64,000 nt of DNA from Rhinopithecus roxellana (GCF_007565055.1 NC_044558.1:83707444-83771443), one strand, 5' to 3'; counted from the stretch's first letter, positions 10,135-21,357 are shown. Notes: generated from the sequence alone by a model not told the origin. A program made the numbers and translations.

Positions 10135-10440
10135 AGCGCAGTGGCTCACACCTGTAATCCTGGCACTTTGGGAGACCGAGGCGGGCAGATCACGAGGTCA
10201 GGAGATCGAGACCATCCTGGCTAACACGGTGAAAACACATCTCTACTAAAAATACAAAAAATTAGCCAGGCGTGGTGGCTCGTGCCTGTAGTCCCAGCTA
10301 CTCGGGAAGCTGAGGCAGGAGAATGGCGTGAACCTGGGAAGCAGAGCTTGCAGTGAGCAGAGATCGCGCCACTGTACTCCAGCCTGGGCAAGAGAGCGAG
10401 ACTCCATCCCTCCCCCCAACAAAAAAAAAAAAAAAAAAAA
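10135..10440 (+). mobile_element. AluY
   Basis: 'gcgcagtggctcacacctg' start, 'gatcacgaggtcaggagatc', A tail. Confidence 0.9.
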
Positions 10441-10453
10441 ACTAAATGCAATC

Positions 10454-10588
10454 TGTGGCCAGATGCAGTGGCTCACGCCTGTAATCTCAGCATTTTGGGA
10501 GACCAAGGCGGCTGGATCACCTGAGGTCAGGAGTTTGAGACTAGCCTGGCCAACATGCTGAAACCTCGTCTATACTAAAAATACATGG
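10454..10588 (+). mobile_element. Alu left half, fused head-on to an inverted Alu
   Basis: 'ggccagatgcagtggctcac' to 'tctatactaaaaatacatgg', then an abrupt switch to antisense Alu. Confidence 0.8.
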
Positions 10589-10856
10589 TGGTTTTGTTGC
10601 CCAGGCTGGAGTGTAGTGGCGAGATCTCGGCTCACTGCAACCTCCACCTCCCTGGTTCAAGCAATTCCCCTGCCTCCTGAATAGCTGGGATTACAGGCGT
10701 ACGCCACCATGCCTGGCTAATTTTTTTGTATTTTTAATAGAGTTAGGATTTCACCATGTTGGCCAGACTGGTCTCGAACTCCTGACCTCAGGCAATCCAC
10801 CCGCCTTAGCCTCCCAAAGTGCTGGGATTACAGGCATGAGCCACCGCACCTGGCCA
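10589..10856 (-). mobile_element. AluS lacking its poly(T) head
   Basis: Begins at 'ttttgttgcccaggctggag' directly at the junction and ends 'gccaccgcacctggcc'. Confidence 0.85.
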
Positions 10857-11037
10857 AATTTCCTAACTTTTTAAAAAATTATAATATCCTGCCACCCTTC
10901 ATATCTGAAAATTTCCTGATTTTGATACTTTCACTGTGGTTTTGTAAGACAATGCCCTTAGAAAAAGTAGCCTGTATTATTTAGGGTCAAGAGAGGCAAC
11001 TTACTTTCAAATGGTTCAGGAAAATAATATAAATATA

Positions 11038-11339
11038 GGCCAGGCACGGTGGCTCACACCTGTAATCCCAGCACTTTGGGACACTGAGGTGGGTGGATCA
11101 CAAGGTCAACAGATGGAGACTAGCCTGACCAACATGGTGAAACCCTGTCTCCCCTAAAAATTCAAAAATTAGCTGGACGTGGTGGCTCGTGCCTGTAGTC
11201 ACAACTACTCAGGAGGCTGAGTCAGGAGAATCAGTTGAATCTGGGAGGCAGATGTTACAATGAGCCGAGATGGTGCCACTGCACTACAGCCTGGCGACAG
11301 AGCAAGACTTTGTCTAAAAAAAAAAAAAAAAAAAAAAAA
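11038..11339 (+). mobile_element. AluS/Y
   Basis: 'ggccaggcacggtggctcac' start and 28-A tail. Diverged right arm. Confidence 0.88.
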
Positions 11340-11348
11340 TGTATGTAA

Positions 11349-11640
11349 GGCCGGGCATGATGGCTCACACCTGTAATCTCAGCACTTTGGGAGGCCGAGC
11401 GGGGTGGATCACTTGAGGTCAGGAGTTGGAGATTAGTCTGGTGAACATGGTGAAACCCCATCTCTACTAAAAATACAAAAATCAGCTGGGCGTGATGGTG
11501 GGCACCTGTAATCCCAGCTACTCGGGAGGCTGAGGCAGGAGAGAATCACTTGAACCTGGGAGGTGGAGGTTGTAGTGAGCCAAGATCGTGCCGCTGCACT
11601 CCAGCCTGGACCATATAGTGAGACTCCGTCTCAAAAAAAA
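11349..11640 (+). mobile_element. AluS
   Basis: 'ggccgggcatgatggctcac' start with a short A tail, then 'gaaagagata'. Confidence 0.88.
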
Positions 11641-11934
11641 GAAAGAGATAGATATATATTTGTAGACAAGAGATAGATAAAGTAAATATGGCAAAAATGT
11701 AAATAATGGGTGACTGTAAATTATTTGTAAATGTAAATTATTTACATGTACAAAATGTAAATAATTGGTGAAACATATATAAATGTTCTTTATAATATTT
11801 TTGGAACTTTTCTGTGAGTTTAAAATCACTTCAAAATAAAATTTTAACGCAATCTTTAAACAGAAAGAAGAAAAAAGAGAAACAGTAGAACTGATTACAT
11901 TAGGCTTCATATAATCTGTTTGATATATCTCTCT

Positions 11935-12230
11935 TTTTTTTTTTTTGAGACGGGGTTTCGCTCTTGTTGCCTGGGGCTGGAATACAATGGCGTGATCTTG
12001 GCTCACTGCAACCTCCTATTCCTAGGTTCAAGCAATTCTCCTGCCTCAGCCTCCCGAGTAGCTGGGATTACAGGAGCCCGCCACCACGCCCAACTAATTT
12101 TTGTATTTTTAGTAGAGACGGGGTTTTACCATGTTAGCCAGGCTAGTCTCCAACTCCTGACCTCAGGTGATCCACCCCCCTCAGCCTCCCAAAGTGCTGG
12201 AATTACAGGAGCAAGCCACTGCGCCCTGCC
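11935..12230 (-). mobile_element. AluS
   Basis: Poly(T), 'gagacggggtttcgctcttg', ending 'gcaagccactgcgccctgcc'. It abuts copy B of the local duplication. Confidence 0.88.
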
Positions 12231-12280
12231 AAAATAAACTAACATCTAACATTGTCAAAAGAGAGAGAGAGAGAGATACA

Positions 12281-12435
12281 GGTGCAGTGGCTTATGCCTG
12301 CAGTCCCATATCTCTGGGAGATCAAGGCAGGAGGATCCCTTGAGTCCAGGAGTTTAAGACCAGCCTGGGCAATATAGCAAGACTTACGTCTCTATGAAAA
12401 ATAAATAAATAAAAATAAAATGAAATAAAAATTAA
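12281..12435 (+). mobile_element. Alu monomer (FLAM-like), copy B
   Basis: 'ggtgcagtggcttatgcctg' to an (AAAT)n tail, preceded by (GA)n. Confidence 0.8.
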
Positions 12436-12445
12436 TTAGCAGAGG

Positions 12446-12741
12446 ACCAGGTGTGATGGTTCATGCCTGTAATCCCAGCATTTTGGGAGGCTGAAGTGGG
12501 TGGATCACTTGAGATCAGGAGTTTGAGACCAGCCTGGCCAACATGGTAAAACCCCATCTCTAGTAAAACTACAAAAATTAGCCGGGCACAGCGGCACACA
12601 CCTGTAATCCCGGCTACGTGGGAGTCTGAGGCTGGAGAATTGCTTGAACCCAGGAGGCAGAGATTGCAGTGAACCACGATCATGCCACTGCACTCCAGCC
12701 TGGGCCACAGAGGGAAACTCCGTCTCAAAAAAAAAAAAAAC
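12446..12741 (+). mobile_element. AluS, copy B
   Basis: 'gaccaggtgtgatggttcat' start; A tail then 'cagagaggaagagag'. Confidence 0.87.
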
Positions 12742-13102
12742 AGAGAGGAAGAGAGAAACAATGCAATACATGATCCTTACTTGAATGATTTAATGAGAAA
12801 CAGCAGCTTTAAAAGACTTATTGGGCCAATTGGTGAAATCTAAATGTGAACTTTATATTAAATTATAGTATATCAATGTTAAATTTCCTCAGTCAGATAA
12901 TGATGTTGCAATTATATGAGAGAATATCTTTTTATTGGAAGGAGATAAATGCTCAAATATTTAGATGTGTAGTGTCATGATTTCAGCTACTAACTTGCAA
13001 GTGGTTCAAAGAAAATGATACAAGGGGAGAAAGAGGCAAAATGTAACAATTAGCAAATCCACATGAAGAGAATATGCATGTTCAAGGAAACTGTTTTGTA
13101 GG

Positions 13103-13233
13103 CAGCTCATGCCTATAATCCAGGACTTTGGGAGGCAGAAGTGGGAGGATCCCCGATCTTAGGAATTTGAGACCAGCCTGAGCAACATGGCAAGACCCAG
13201 TCTCTATCAAAAAAAAAAAAAAAAAGAAAGAAA
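13103..13233 (+). mobile_element. Alu monomer, copy B
   Basis: 'gcagctcatgcctataatcc' to an A tail, left-arm only. Confidence 0.75.
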
Positions 13234-13429
13234 AGGAAAAGTTGGTGGTGTGGGGGAACTATCTTGCAGTTCTGCTGAGGTCTGAAATTTTTCCAAATAA
13301 AAAGAGTGAGAAGATTCTGACCCATGTGGCCTGAAAAGAGAGCTGTTGTTAGATTACTACATTATGAGCTTGTCAATATTGCTGTCATTATAATAAACCT
13401 CTATCTTTTGACTGCCTTCATAGCTCCCA

Positions 13430-13666
13430 AATCCACCCATCACCTCCACCTCTACTCCTGCCCTTCCACCTCTTTCTCCTGATTGTGGCAGTCTTTGAAC
13501 TGTCTCAGGTTGTCCACTTTAACTCAGTCTCCGAAGCAGCCAGAATAACCTTCCAAAGGGTGACATTGACACTCTACTGCTTAATGGCTTCAGTGCCCTT
13601 CTCTTGGCCTTTAAGACTCTTCTGATCTCTGCTTGCCTTTAGACCACCTCCCATCCCTGTACCCCA

Positions 13667-13715
<49 letters not shown>

Positions 13716-13862
13716 ATGCTCCAGCCATGCTGAGCTTCTAGCAGTTTCTGGCACGTGTTTTGCTCAGTCTCTCTTAGCACTGGGTCTTAGCACCTGCTCT
13801 TCCCGTCCTGGAACACCATCTCAGGCCAGGCAGACTTGAACCTCTCCTTCAAGATCCAGCTG
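13430..13862 (+). mobile_element. L2 LINE fragment
   Basis: Sense L2 pattern: 'gccagaataaccttccaaag', 'tactgcttaatggcttcagt', 'gcctttaagactcttctgat', 'tatgctccagccatgctgag' and 'ccttcaagatccagctgaag'. Confidence 0.72.
13668..13710. repeat. (AC)n microsatellite
   Basis: About 21 uninterrupted AC units inside the L2, at the place where the L2 consensus itself has a short CA-rich run. Confidence 0.95.
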
Positions 13863-13864
13863 AA

Positions 13865-14173
13865 GGCTGGGCGCGGTGGCTCACACCTGTAATCCCAGAA
13901 CTTTGGGAGGCCGAGGCGGGTGGATCACTTGAAGTCAGGAGTTCAAGACTAGCCTGGCCAACATGGTGAAACCCCATCTCTACTAAAATAGATTAGTTGG
14001 GCATGGTGGCTGGTGCCTGTAATCCCAGCTACTCAGGAGGCTGAGGCAGAAGAACCCAGGAGGCAGAGGTTGCAGTGAGCTGAGATTACACCACTGCACT
14101 CCAGCCTGGGCAACAGAGCAAGACTCCCTCTCAAAAACAAAAAGAAAAAGATCCCTCTCAAAAACAAAAAGAA
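13865..14173 (+). mobile_element. AluS
   Basis: 'ggctgggcgcggtggctcac' start. Its tail contains a short duplicated stretch ('ccctctcaaaaacaaaaaga' twice). Confidence 0.88.
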
Positions 14174-14174
14174 C

Positions 14175-14473
14175 GGCCGGGCACGGTGGCTCAAGCCTGT
14201 AATCCCAGCACTTTGGGAGGCCGAGACGGGTGGATCACGAGGTCAGGAGATTGAGACCATCCTGGCTAACACAGTGAAACCCCGTCTCTACTAAAAAATA
14301 CAAAAAACTAGCCGGGTGAGGTGGCAGGCGCCTGTAGTTCCAGCTACTCGGGAGGCTGAGGCAGGAGAATGGCGTGAACCCGGGAGGCGGAGCTTGCAGT
14401 GAGCTGAGATCACGCCACTGCACTCCAGCCTGGGCGACAGAGGGAGACTCCCTCTCAAAAAAAAAAAAAAAAG
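14175..14473 (+). mobile_element. AluY, YRa type
   Basis: 'caagcctgtaat', 'aactagccgggtgaggtgg', near-consensus, A tail. Inserted at the tail of the preceding Alu. Confidence 0.92.
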
Positions 14474-15105
14474 GGAAAAGAAGTATTACCTCCCTGGAAA
14501 TCATTATCTGTTCCCACCCCACAGCTGGGCTGTTTTCTGCAATTTTCACTTGGTATTGTAAGTGCATATTTACCTGTCTGTCCCATGCGCTGGGGACTCT
14601 TAGAGAATGTGGACTGAGGCTTGTTTATCTTCAAATGTTGGACTGTTTGAGGATCGCAAGGAAACAGGCTGAGAGAACAGTCTTTCGCCTTTCCAGTTGT
14701 TCTGTTTCATCTTCCTTGCAGTGGCCACAGAGCAAAATCTTTATTTTAGAAAGCTGCCAAGATCTAGGAGAACTTCAGTTGCCTCTCTCAAACTTTCACA
14801 TCTTGCTCATCTTCATTTCAGAACGAGGGGTAGGCCAAGACACAAACACATGGGAAATAGAGCCAGGGAACTAGAGCTCCCTGGCAAGACCTGGTTGGTC
14901 AGAATTCACACTGCCTGACTTGAGGACCACCACACTTTCCATACTTCACCTCACTCTGGCCCAGGAATCCCAAAAGCAACAAATCCTCCCCTCGTTTCCT
15001 GCATCTGTAAAACAAGGGTCTGGACTCTGACAGCCATAAAGGTGGCAGGCTCACACATGAGTTGGCCCCCTAAAAGTTTTTAAGAATTGTAAATTAGTTG
15101 CTGAA
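14474..15105. other. Intergenic/HPD long-intron sequence, no gene seen
   Basis: Unique-looking sequence. The plus-strand open frame of 166 codons that ends here starts inside the AluY and has no recognisable domain. Confidence 0.5.
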
Positions 15106-15106
15106 T

Positions 15107-15716
15107 CGGCACAGTGACTCACGCCTGTAATCCCAGCACTTTGAGAGGCCTAGGCGGGAGGATCACCTGAGGTCAGGAGTTCAAGACCAGCCTGGCCAAC
15201 ATGGTGAAACCCCATCTCTAATGAAAATACCAAAATTAGGCTGGGTGTGGGGGCTCACGCCTGTAATCCCAATACTTTGGGAGCCCAAGGCGGGCAGATC
15301 ACGAGGTCAGGAGATCAAGGCCATCCTGGCCAACATGGTGAAACCCTGTCTCTATTAAAAATACAAAAAATTAGCTGAGTGTGGTGGCACGTGCCTGTAA
15401 TCCCAGCTACTCGGAAGGCTGAGGCAGGAGAATCGCTTGAACCTGGGAGGCAGAGTTTGCAGTGAGCCAAGATCGCACCACTGCACTCCAGACTGGCGAC
15501 AGAGCAAGACTCCGTCTCAAAAAATAAATAAACAAACAAACAAACAAATAAACCAATAAGCTGGGTATGGTGGTGGCGCGGCTATAATCCCAGCTACTTG
15601 GGAGGCTGAGGTATGAGAATTGCTTGAACCTGGGAGGCAGAGGTTACAGTGAGCCAAGATCAGACCACTGCACTCCAGCCTGGGCAACAGGGCAAGACTG
15701 TCTCGAAAAAAAAAGA
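15107..15716 (+). mobile_element. Older Alu split by a second Alu
   Basis: Left arm 15107-15239 and right arm 15557-15716. The whole is flanked by the direct repeat 'ttagttgctgaatc' (15094-15107 and about 15725-15738). Confidence 0.87.
15240..15556 (+). mobile_element. Alu nested in the older Alu
   Basis: 'ctgggtgtgggggctcacgc' start, 'gatcacgaggtcaggagatc', with an (AAAC)n/(AAAT)n tail. Confidence 0.88.
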
Positions 15717-16356
15717 ATTTTAAGTTAGTTGCTGAATCAGTTGTCCAGGGGCCTATCACAGAACAGCTGGTCCACTCAGAAGGATGTTTGAGGGGCGTTT
15801 ACTAAAGGGGCTACTTACAAAGTCATGGGAGCAGATAAGGATGATGAAGCCACCTGGGACTGGCGAGCGTGGGGTCTCTTACCCCACCCCTTAAGCCTAA
15901 AGCGGCAAGAGAAGGGAGGGTTTGGAAACCTAGAGAGCGTTGTAGCCACCCAACAGGACTGTGGCCTTCAGTACAGGGACACAGCTGCTGCTAAAACAGC
16001 TGCTAAAACAACGTCTGGCAGGGAGGAAGCCAAGAAACCCCCACTTGTCTCTCCTCTCCTCTCCTGCCAGAGTCTCAGGTTGGCTGAAGGTGATAAGGCT
16101 TGGGGCACCAAGAAAGGCAGGGAGGGAACAGATTTGGAGGGGCTAAAGGAATGTCCACCACAGTTGCCAGTAATTAAGCATTTGGAAAAGTAAGATGCAG
16201 AGACCCACATAGTAAATCATCCTATTTTTATTCAATAAAGTCAACTCCCCCATAGAAAGGAAAAAGGGAAGCAGTTATACCTCTGAGGCTGTTAATATTT
16301 AGTACCTGGGCACAGCGTGGGGCAGAGCAGAAAGTAGTTTTTAAAAATAAGATACC
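15717..16356. other. Unclassified sequence, no gene supported
   Basis: Contains a 122-codon plus-strand frame (15825-16193) without recognisable motifs. It looks like an old, unclassified repeat or intergenic DNA. The short duplications 'gctgctaaaac' (near 15986) and 'tctcctctcc' are visible. Confidence 0.4.
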
Positions 16357-16657
16357 GGGTTGTGCGCGGTGGCTCACACCTATAATCTCAACACTGGGAG
16401 GCCAAGGTGGGCGGATCGCCTGAGGTCAGGAGTTTAAGACCAGCCTGGCCAACATGGTGAAATCCTGTCTCTACTAAAAATACAAAAAATTAGCCAGGCG
16501 TGGTGGCACACACTTTTAGTCCTAGCAACTTGGGAGGCTGAGGTGGGGGGATTGCTTGAGCCAGGGAGGCAGTGGTTGCAGTGAGTTGAGATCACAACAC
16601 TGCACTCCAGCCTGGGTGACAGATTGACACCCTGTCTCAAAAATAATAATAATAATT
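16357..16657 (+). mobile_element. AluS
   Basis: 'gtgcgcggtggctcacacct' with an (AAT)n tail. Confidence 0.87.
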
Positions 16658-16790
16658 GTTGCCATGGTCTGTAATCCTAGCACATTGGGAGGCCAATGCA
16701 GGAGAATTGCTTGAGGCCAGAAGTTTGAGACCAGCCTGAGCAACATGACAAGACTCTGTCTCTACAAAACATAAAATAGTAATAAGATAC
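16658..16790 (+). mobile_element. Alu monomer (FLAM-like)
   Basis: 'gtctgtaatcctagcacatt' to 'ctctgtctctacaaaacata', with no right arm. Confidence 0.75.
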
Positions 16791-16944
16791 TTATTAATAT
16801 CAATTCAGAGTAATTTAATAAAGCAATTATTAAAGAGCATGAAACTCTACATTCAAATGAGCTAGATCACCATCCATGCTGTTTCTAATGGGAAGACCTT
16901 GGTAGTGCTTGATTCTAGGAGCTGGTTAAAGACATCAGGGTACA

Positions 16945-17257
16945 GGCTGGGCACGGTGGCTCACGCCTATAATCCCAGCACTTTGGAAGGCCAAGGCGGG
17001 TGGATCAGCAGGTCAGGAGTTCAAGACCAGCCTGGCCAAGATGGTGAACCCCCATTTCTACTAAATATACAAAAATTAGCCGGGTGTGGTAGCGGGCGCA
17101 TGTAATCCCAGGGAAGCTGAGGCAGGAAAATCTCTTGAACCTGGGAGGCAGAGGTTGCAATGAGCCGAGATCATGCCACTGTACCCCAGTCTGGGCGACA
17201 GAGCAAGACTCCGTCTGAAAAAAAAAAAAAAGAAAGAAAGAAAAAAAAGGAAAAGAA
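16945..17257 (+). mobile_element. AluS
   Basis: 'ggctgggcacggtggctcac' start and an impure A/AAAG tail. Small deletion before the right-arm box. Confidence 0.88.
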
Positions 17258-17270
17258 ATCATGGTACAGA

Positions 17271-17569
17271 CTTTTTTTTTTTTCATTTTGTTACAGGGTC
17301 TCGGTCTGTCACCCAGGCTTGAGTGTAGTGGTGCAGTCATGGCTCACTGCAGCCTTAACCTCCCAGGCTCAAGCAATCCCCCCACCTCAGCCTCCCCAAT
17401 AGCTGGGACCATAGATGCACACTACCACACCCAGCTAATTTTTAAATTTTTGTGGAGATCTGTTCTTGCCATATTGTTCAAGCTGGTCTCAAATTCCTGG
17501 GCTCAAGTGATCCACCCACCTCTGCCTTCCAAAGTGCTAGGATTATAGACATGAGCCACTGCACCTGGC
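17271..17569 (-). mobile_element. AluJ
   Basis: 'ggctcactgcagccttaacc' and 'cacactaccacacccagcta' are old-Alu features. Confidence 0.87.
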
Positions 17570-17654
17570 CCCACCCAGATAGCCTTTCAATGAAACACAC
17601 ATATACACACATAGGTGAACATGTGTATTTATTGCTATGACAAAAGTGTTTACA

Positions 17655-17770
17655 GGCCGGGCGCGGTGGCTCATGCCTGTAATCCCAGCACTTTGGGAGG
17701 CCGAGGCGGGTGGATCATGAGGCCAGGTGATAGAGACCATCTTGGCTAACACAATGAAACCCCATCTCTA

Positions 17771-17829
<59 letters not shown>

Positions 17830-17993
17830 AGCCGGGCATGGTGGGACATGCCTGTAATCCCAGCTACTTGGGAGGCTGAGGCAGGAGAATTGCTTGAACC
17901 CAGGAGGCAGAGGTTGCAGTGAGCCAAGATCATACCACTTCACCCCAGCCTGAGCGACAGAGTGAGACTCTATCTTAATAAAAAAAAAAAAAA
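17655..17993 (+). mobile_element. AluY with expanded middle A-run
   Basis: 'ggccgggcgcggtggctcat' start. The linker between the two arms (17773-17827) is a run of about 55 A, far longer than the usual handful. Confidence 0.92.
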
Positions 17994-18119
17994 CCACAGA
18001 GCTGAGCTGGTTGAACAGGTATGTTCTGTTTGTGACAATTCAGAGCTATACACTTATGCACTTCTCTATGTATATTCATCTTCAATAAAAATGCTATTTC
18101 CTAATATCTAAAAATGCAC

Positions 18120-18440
18120 AAAATCATAAATAAAAATTTAAAACCAATTCAATTTATTGAGATGAGAGTCACACAACAGTGAAAAAATTCAGCAGCATTT
18201 AGTAATTCACAATGTTGTGCAACCACCATCTCTATCTGGTTCCAGAACACTTCTTTCCATCATCCCAAAAGGATACCCATTCTCCTTAAGCAGTCACTCT
18301 CCCTTCCTCCCTCCCCGCAGAGCCCGGCAGCCACCAGTCTGCACTGTGTGTCTACGGATTTACCTATTCTGGATATTTCATACAAATAGAATTCAAAACA
18401 AGACAATCTTCAAATCAAAGGATTTCACATAAAAATTCAC
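18120..18440 (-). mobile_element. Old L1 3' fragment
   Basis: Antisense L1 text: 'aatttattgagatgagagtc', 'atgttgtgcaaccaccatc', 'atttacctattctggatat'. Confidence 0.75.
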
Positions 18441-18580
18441 ATTGCAAACTTCTTTTGAACAAAATCTGGCCACATCAGGTCCATGTCCCCACAGGCAACA
18501 ACTGTCTGAAGCTAAGTTACTGCCCTCATTGGCAGAGTGTGGGGGCGGAATGCAGCTTCCCACAATCCCACACAGCTCTT

Positions 18581-18889
18581 CTTTTTATTATTATTATTAT
18601 TATTTTGAGAACACAGTTTCAATCCATCACCCAGGCTGGAGTGCAGTGGCACGATCTCAGCTCACTGCAACCTCCACCTCCCGAGTTCAAGCAATTCTGG
18701 CGCCTCAGCCTCCCGAGTAGCTGGGATTACAGGCATGCGCCACCACTCCCGGCTCATTTTTGTATTTTTAGTAGAGACGGGAGTCTTACCATGTTGGCCA
18801 GGCTGTCTCGAACTCCTAGTCTCAAGTGATCCACCCACCTCTGCCTCCCAAAGTTCTGGGATTACAGGCATGAACCATCGCGCCCGGCC
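18581..18889 (-). mobile_element. AluS
   Basis: (ATT)n head, then antisense Alu to 'ccatcgcgcccggcc'. Confidence 0.9.
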
Positions 18890-19029
18890 TCACCCACCTC
18901 TTCTCTGTCACTCTCCTGGCTCCTGGCACATTGAGGTTTCAAGGCCCTGGCCAGCAGCCTCTCACACCCCTCTCATTTGTAAAAATATGGAGGGGCTCTA
19001 AAGGCAGTAAGGCACACTAAAAAAGATGA

Positions 19030-19190
19030 AAAACTAGGATTTGGGGTAAGAAGAGATGAATCCCAACTCTACCTACTAGTATGAGCCAGTTAGCTTCTCT
19101 GAGTCTCAGTTTCTTCAACTGTACAATGGGTAGAATAATACCTTTCTCACAGGGTGGTTGTGTTGCCTGCAAAGCGCTGGACACGTAGTC
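19030..19190 (+). mobile_element. MIR fragment
   Basis: 'tctctgagtctcagtttctt', 'ctgtacaatgggtagaataa' in MIR order. Confidence 0.75.
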
Positions 19191-19231
19191 ACTCACTTCT
19201 ATCCCTGTAGGTAACAGAGACTCATAACCAT

Positions 19232-19394
19232 ATTTTTTTTTTCTTTTTTGAAGATGGAGTCTTGCTCTGTCACCCAGGCTAGAGTGCAGTGGCGCAATCT
19301 TGGCTCACTGCAACCTCCGTCTCCCAGGTTCAAGCAATTCTGCCTCAGCCTCCCTAGTAGCTGGGATTACAGGCATGCACCACCATGCTCAGCT

Positions 19395-19429
<35 letters not shown>

Positions 19430-19848
19430 AGACAGAGTCTTGCTCTGTCGCCCAGGCTGGAGTGCAGTGGCCGGATCTCAGCTCACTGCAAGCTCCACCT
19501 CCCGGGTTTACGCCATTCTCCTGCCTCAGCCTCCCGAGTAGCTGGGACTACAGGCACCCGCCACCTCGCCCGGCTAGATTTTTGTATTTTTTAGTAGAGA
19601 CGGGGTTTCACCATGTTAGCCAGGATGGTCTCGATCTCCTGACCTCGTGATCCGCCCGCCTCGACCTCCCAAAGTGCTGGGATTACAGGCGTGAGCCACC
19701 GCGCCTGACCAATTTTTGTATTTTTAGTAGGGACGGGGTTTCACCATGTTGGCCAGGGGCTGGTCTCCAACTCCTGACCTCAAGTGATCCGCCCACTTCG
19801 GCCTCCCAAAGATCTGGGATTACAGGCGTGAGCCACTGCCCCCGGCCA
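19232..19848 (-). mobile_element. AluS split by AluY
   Basis: Outer arms at 19232-19398 and 19711-19848. The second resumes with 'aatttttgtatttttagtag'. Confidence 0.88.
19399..19710 (-). mobile_element. AluY, YRa type, nested
   Basis: About 30 T, 'gagtgcagtggccggatctc', 'tttacgccattctcctgcc', 'gccacctcgcccggctagat'. Confidence 0.92.
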
Positions 19849-20320
19849 CAGTTCTTCCTAATACTCAGAAATGGGGAAAGGGAGTTCAGAGAGGTTAAGC
19901 CATGCATTGAAGCCAATTCAGCAAATCAGAGGCCAAAGCAAACTCCCCATTGCTCTTGCCAACAATGAAAGTCAGTGCTCCAAACTGAAGGGTGGGAGAT
20001 GTTCGAAAGCATGGGGACTTCGGATGATGAGAACACAGGTTCAGCCCGAAAGTGATCGATGACTGGGCTTGAGTAACCTCACCCTCCGCTTATGCAAGAG
20101 ATGGAGCTACTGACGTGATGGTAGTTTAGCCTGAGAGGAAAGAAGAGTCCTTTGATGTACCCCAGGCCTTGATCCTGTATCAGCTGTTCAGCCTCCCTGG
20201 CGGCTATTTTCCCTGATCATGGGGGACTCCCACGTCTAAAGCTCAGGCAACCAAAGCAGGGAAGCAACTCCTATTCACTCAGGAGAGCCCACGGTCAATT
20301 CTCCAGGAAGTTTGTGGGCC
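19849..20320. other. No gene seen
   Basis: Unique-looking sequence without recognisable coding or RNA features. Confidence 0.5.
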
Positions 20321-20321
20321 A

Positions 20322-20686
20322 GATTTTATTGTATTTTATTTTATTTATTTTATTTTATTTTATTTTATTTTATTTTATTTTTTATTTTATTTTATTTTAT
20401 ATATTTTTTTTGAGACAGAGTCTCGTTGTTGCCCAGGCTGGAGTGCGGTGGTGCAGTCTCGGCTTCTGCAGCTTCCGCTTCCTGGGTTCCAGCAATTCTC
20501 CTGCCTCAGCCTCCCAAGTAGCTGGGATTACAGGCACCACCACCATGCCCGGCTAATTTTTGTATATTAGTAGAGGTGGGGTTTCGCCATTTTGACCAAG
20601 CTGGTCTCAAACTCCTGACCTCAGGTGATCCTCCCACCTCGGCCTTCCCAAGTGCTGGATTACAGGAGTGAGCCACCATGCCTGGC
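20322..20686 (-). mobile_element. AluS with (TTTTA)n head
   Basis: The head (20322-20405) is a long TTTTA repeat derived from the Alu tail. The body runs to 'gccaccatgcctggcc'. Confidence 0.9.
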
Positions 20687-20736
20687 CTCGACTTCCAAAT
20701 CATTTTTACCAAGTTTTAGTATCACCAATGCTGTCC

Positions 20737-20900
20737 TCTTCTCTTCTCTTCTCTTCTCTTCCTCTTCTCTGTTCTGTTCTTTTTGGGACGGGGTTTTGCT
20801 TTGTTGCCCAGGCTGGTCTTGAACTCCAGGACTCAAATGATCCTCCAGCCTCAGCCTCGCAAAATGCTGGGATTATAGATGTGAGCCAATGCACCCAGCC
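20737..20900 (-). mobile_element. Alu monomer with (TTCTC)n head
   Basis: A pentamer repeat 20737-20765 precedes a left-monomer-like antisense Alu (20781-20900) ending 'agccaatgcacccagcc'. Confidence 0.78.
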
Positions 20901-21013
20901 CCACCTGTGCTTTTGGGGTTATTTACTTCTGTTTGTACCCGTTTGGTATGTACTATACTTAGCTCAACCCCAAGTTCACTGACTTCATGTTGATACTCGA
21001 AATTGACCATACT

Positions 21014-21357
21014 GGCCAGGTGCAGTGGCTCATGCCTGTAATCCCAACACTTTGGGACACCGAAGTGGGCAGTTCGCTTGAGCCCAAGAGTTTGCCACCA
21101 GCCTGGGCAACATGGTGAAACCCTGTCTATATAAAAAATTCAAAAAATAGCTGGGCTTGGTGGCACATACCTATAGTTCCAGCTATTTGGGAAGCTGAGG
21201 TAGGAGGATTGCTTGAGCCTGGCAGGTGAAGGTTGCAGTGAGCTGAGACTGAGCCACTGCACTTCAGTCTAGGTGACACAGTGAGACCATGTCTCAAAAA
21301 AAAAAAAAACAAAAAACAAAAAAGAAAGAAAGAAAATGGGAGAAAAAAAAGAAAAGA
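21014..21357 (+). mobile_element. Alu (J/S)
   Basis: Flanked by the imperfect direct repeat 'gaaattgacca' (20999-21009 and about 21356-21366). Long impure A tail. Confidence 0.88.

Larger units (their letters stand above)
10857..11930 (+). mobile_element. Old L1-like 3' end, split by Alus
   Basis: The segments 10857-11037 and 11641-11930, with 'ggttcaggaaaataatat', 'cttttctgtgagtttaaaat' and 'cacttcaaaataaaatttt', resemble an old L1 3' UTR. Family not certain. Confidence 0.4.
12231..13233. repeat. Local duplication, copy B (partner 8502-10131)
   Basis: Same order of FLAM, AluS and unique segments as copy A, in the same orientation, about 3.7 kb downstream. Scattered substitutions and small indels (for example 'gagaaacaatgcaatac' against 'gagaaataataactaaatgc'). 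Without the two AluYs it shows the uninterrupted site. Confidence 0.88.

Noticed and set aside
15825..16193. 122-codon plus-strand frame
   Set aside because: No recognised motif, no promoter or splice signals, and overlapping frames on the other strand of similar length.
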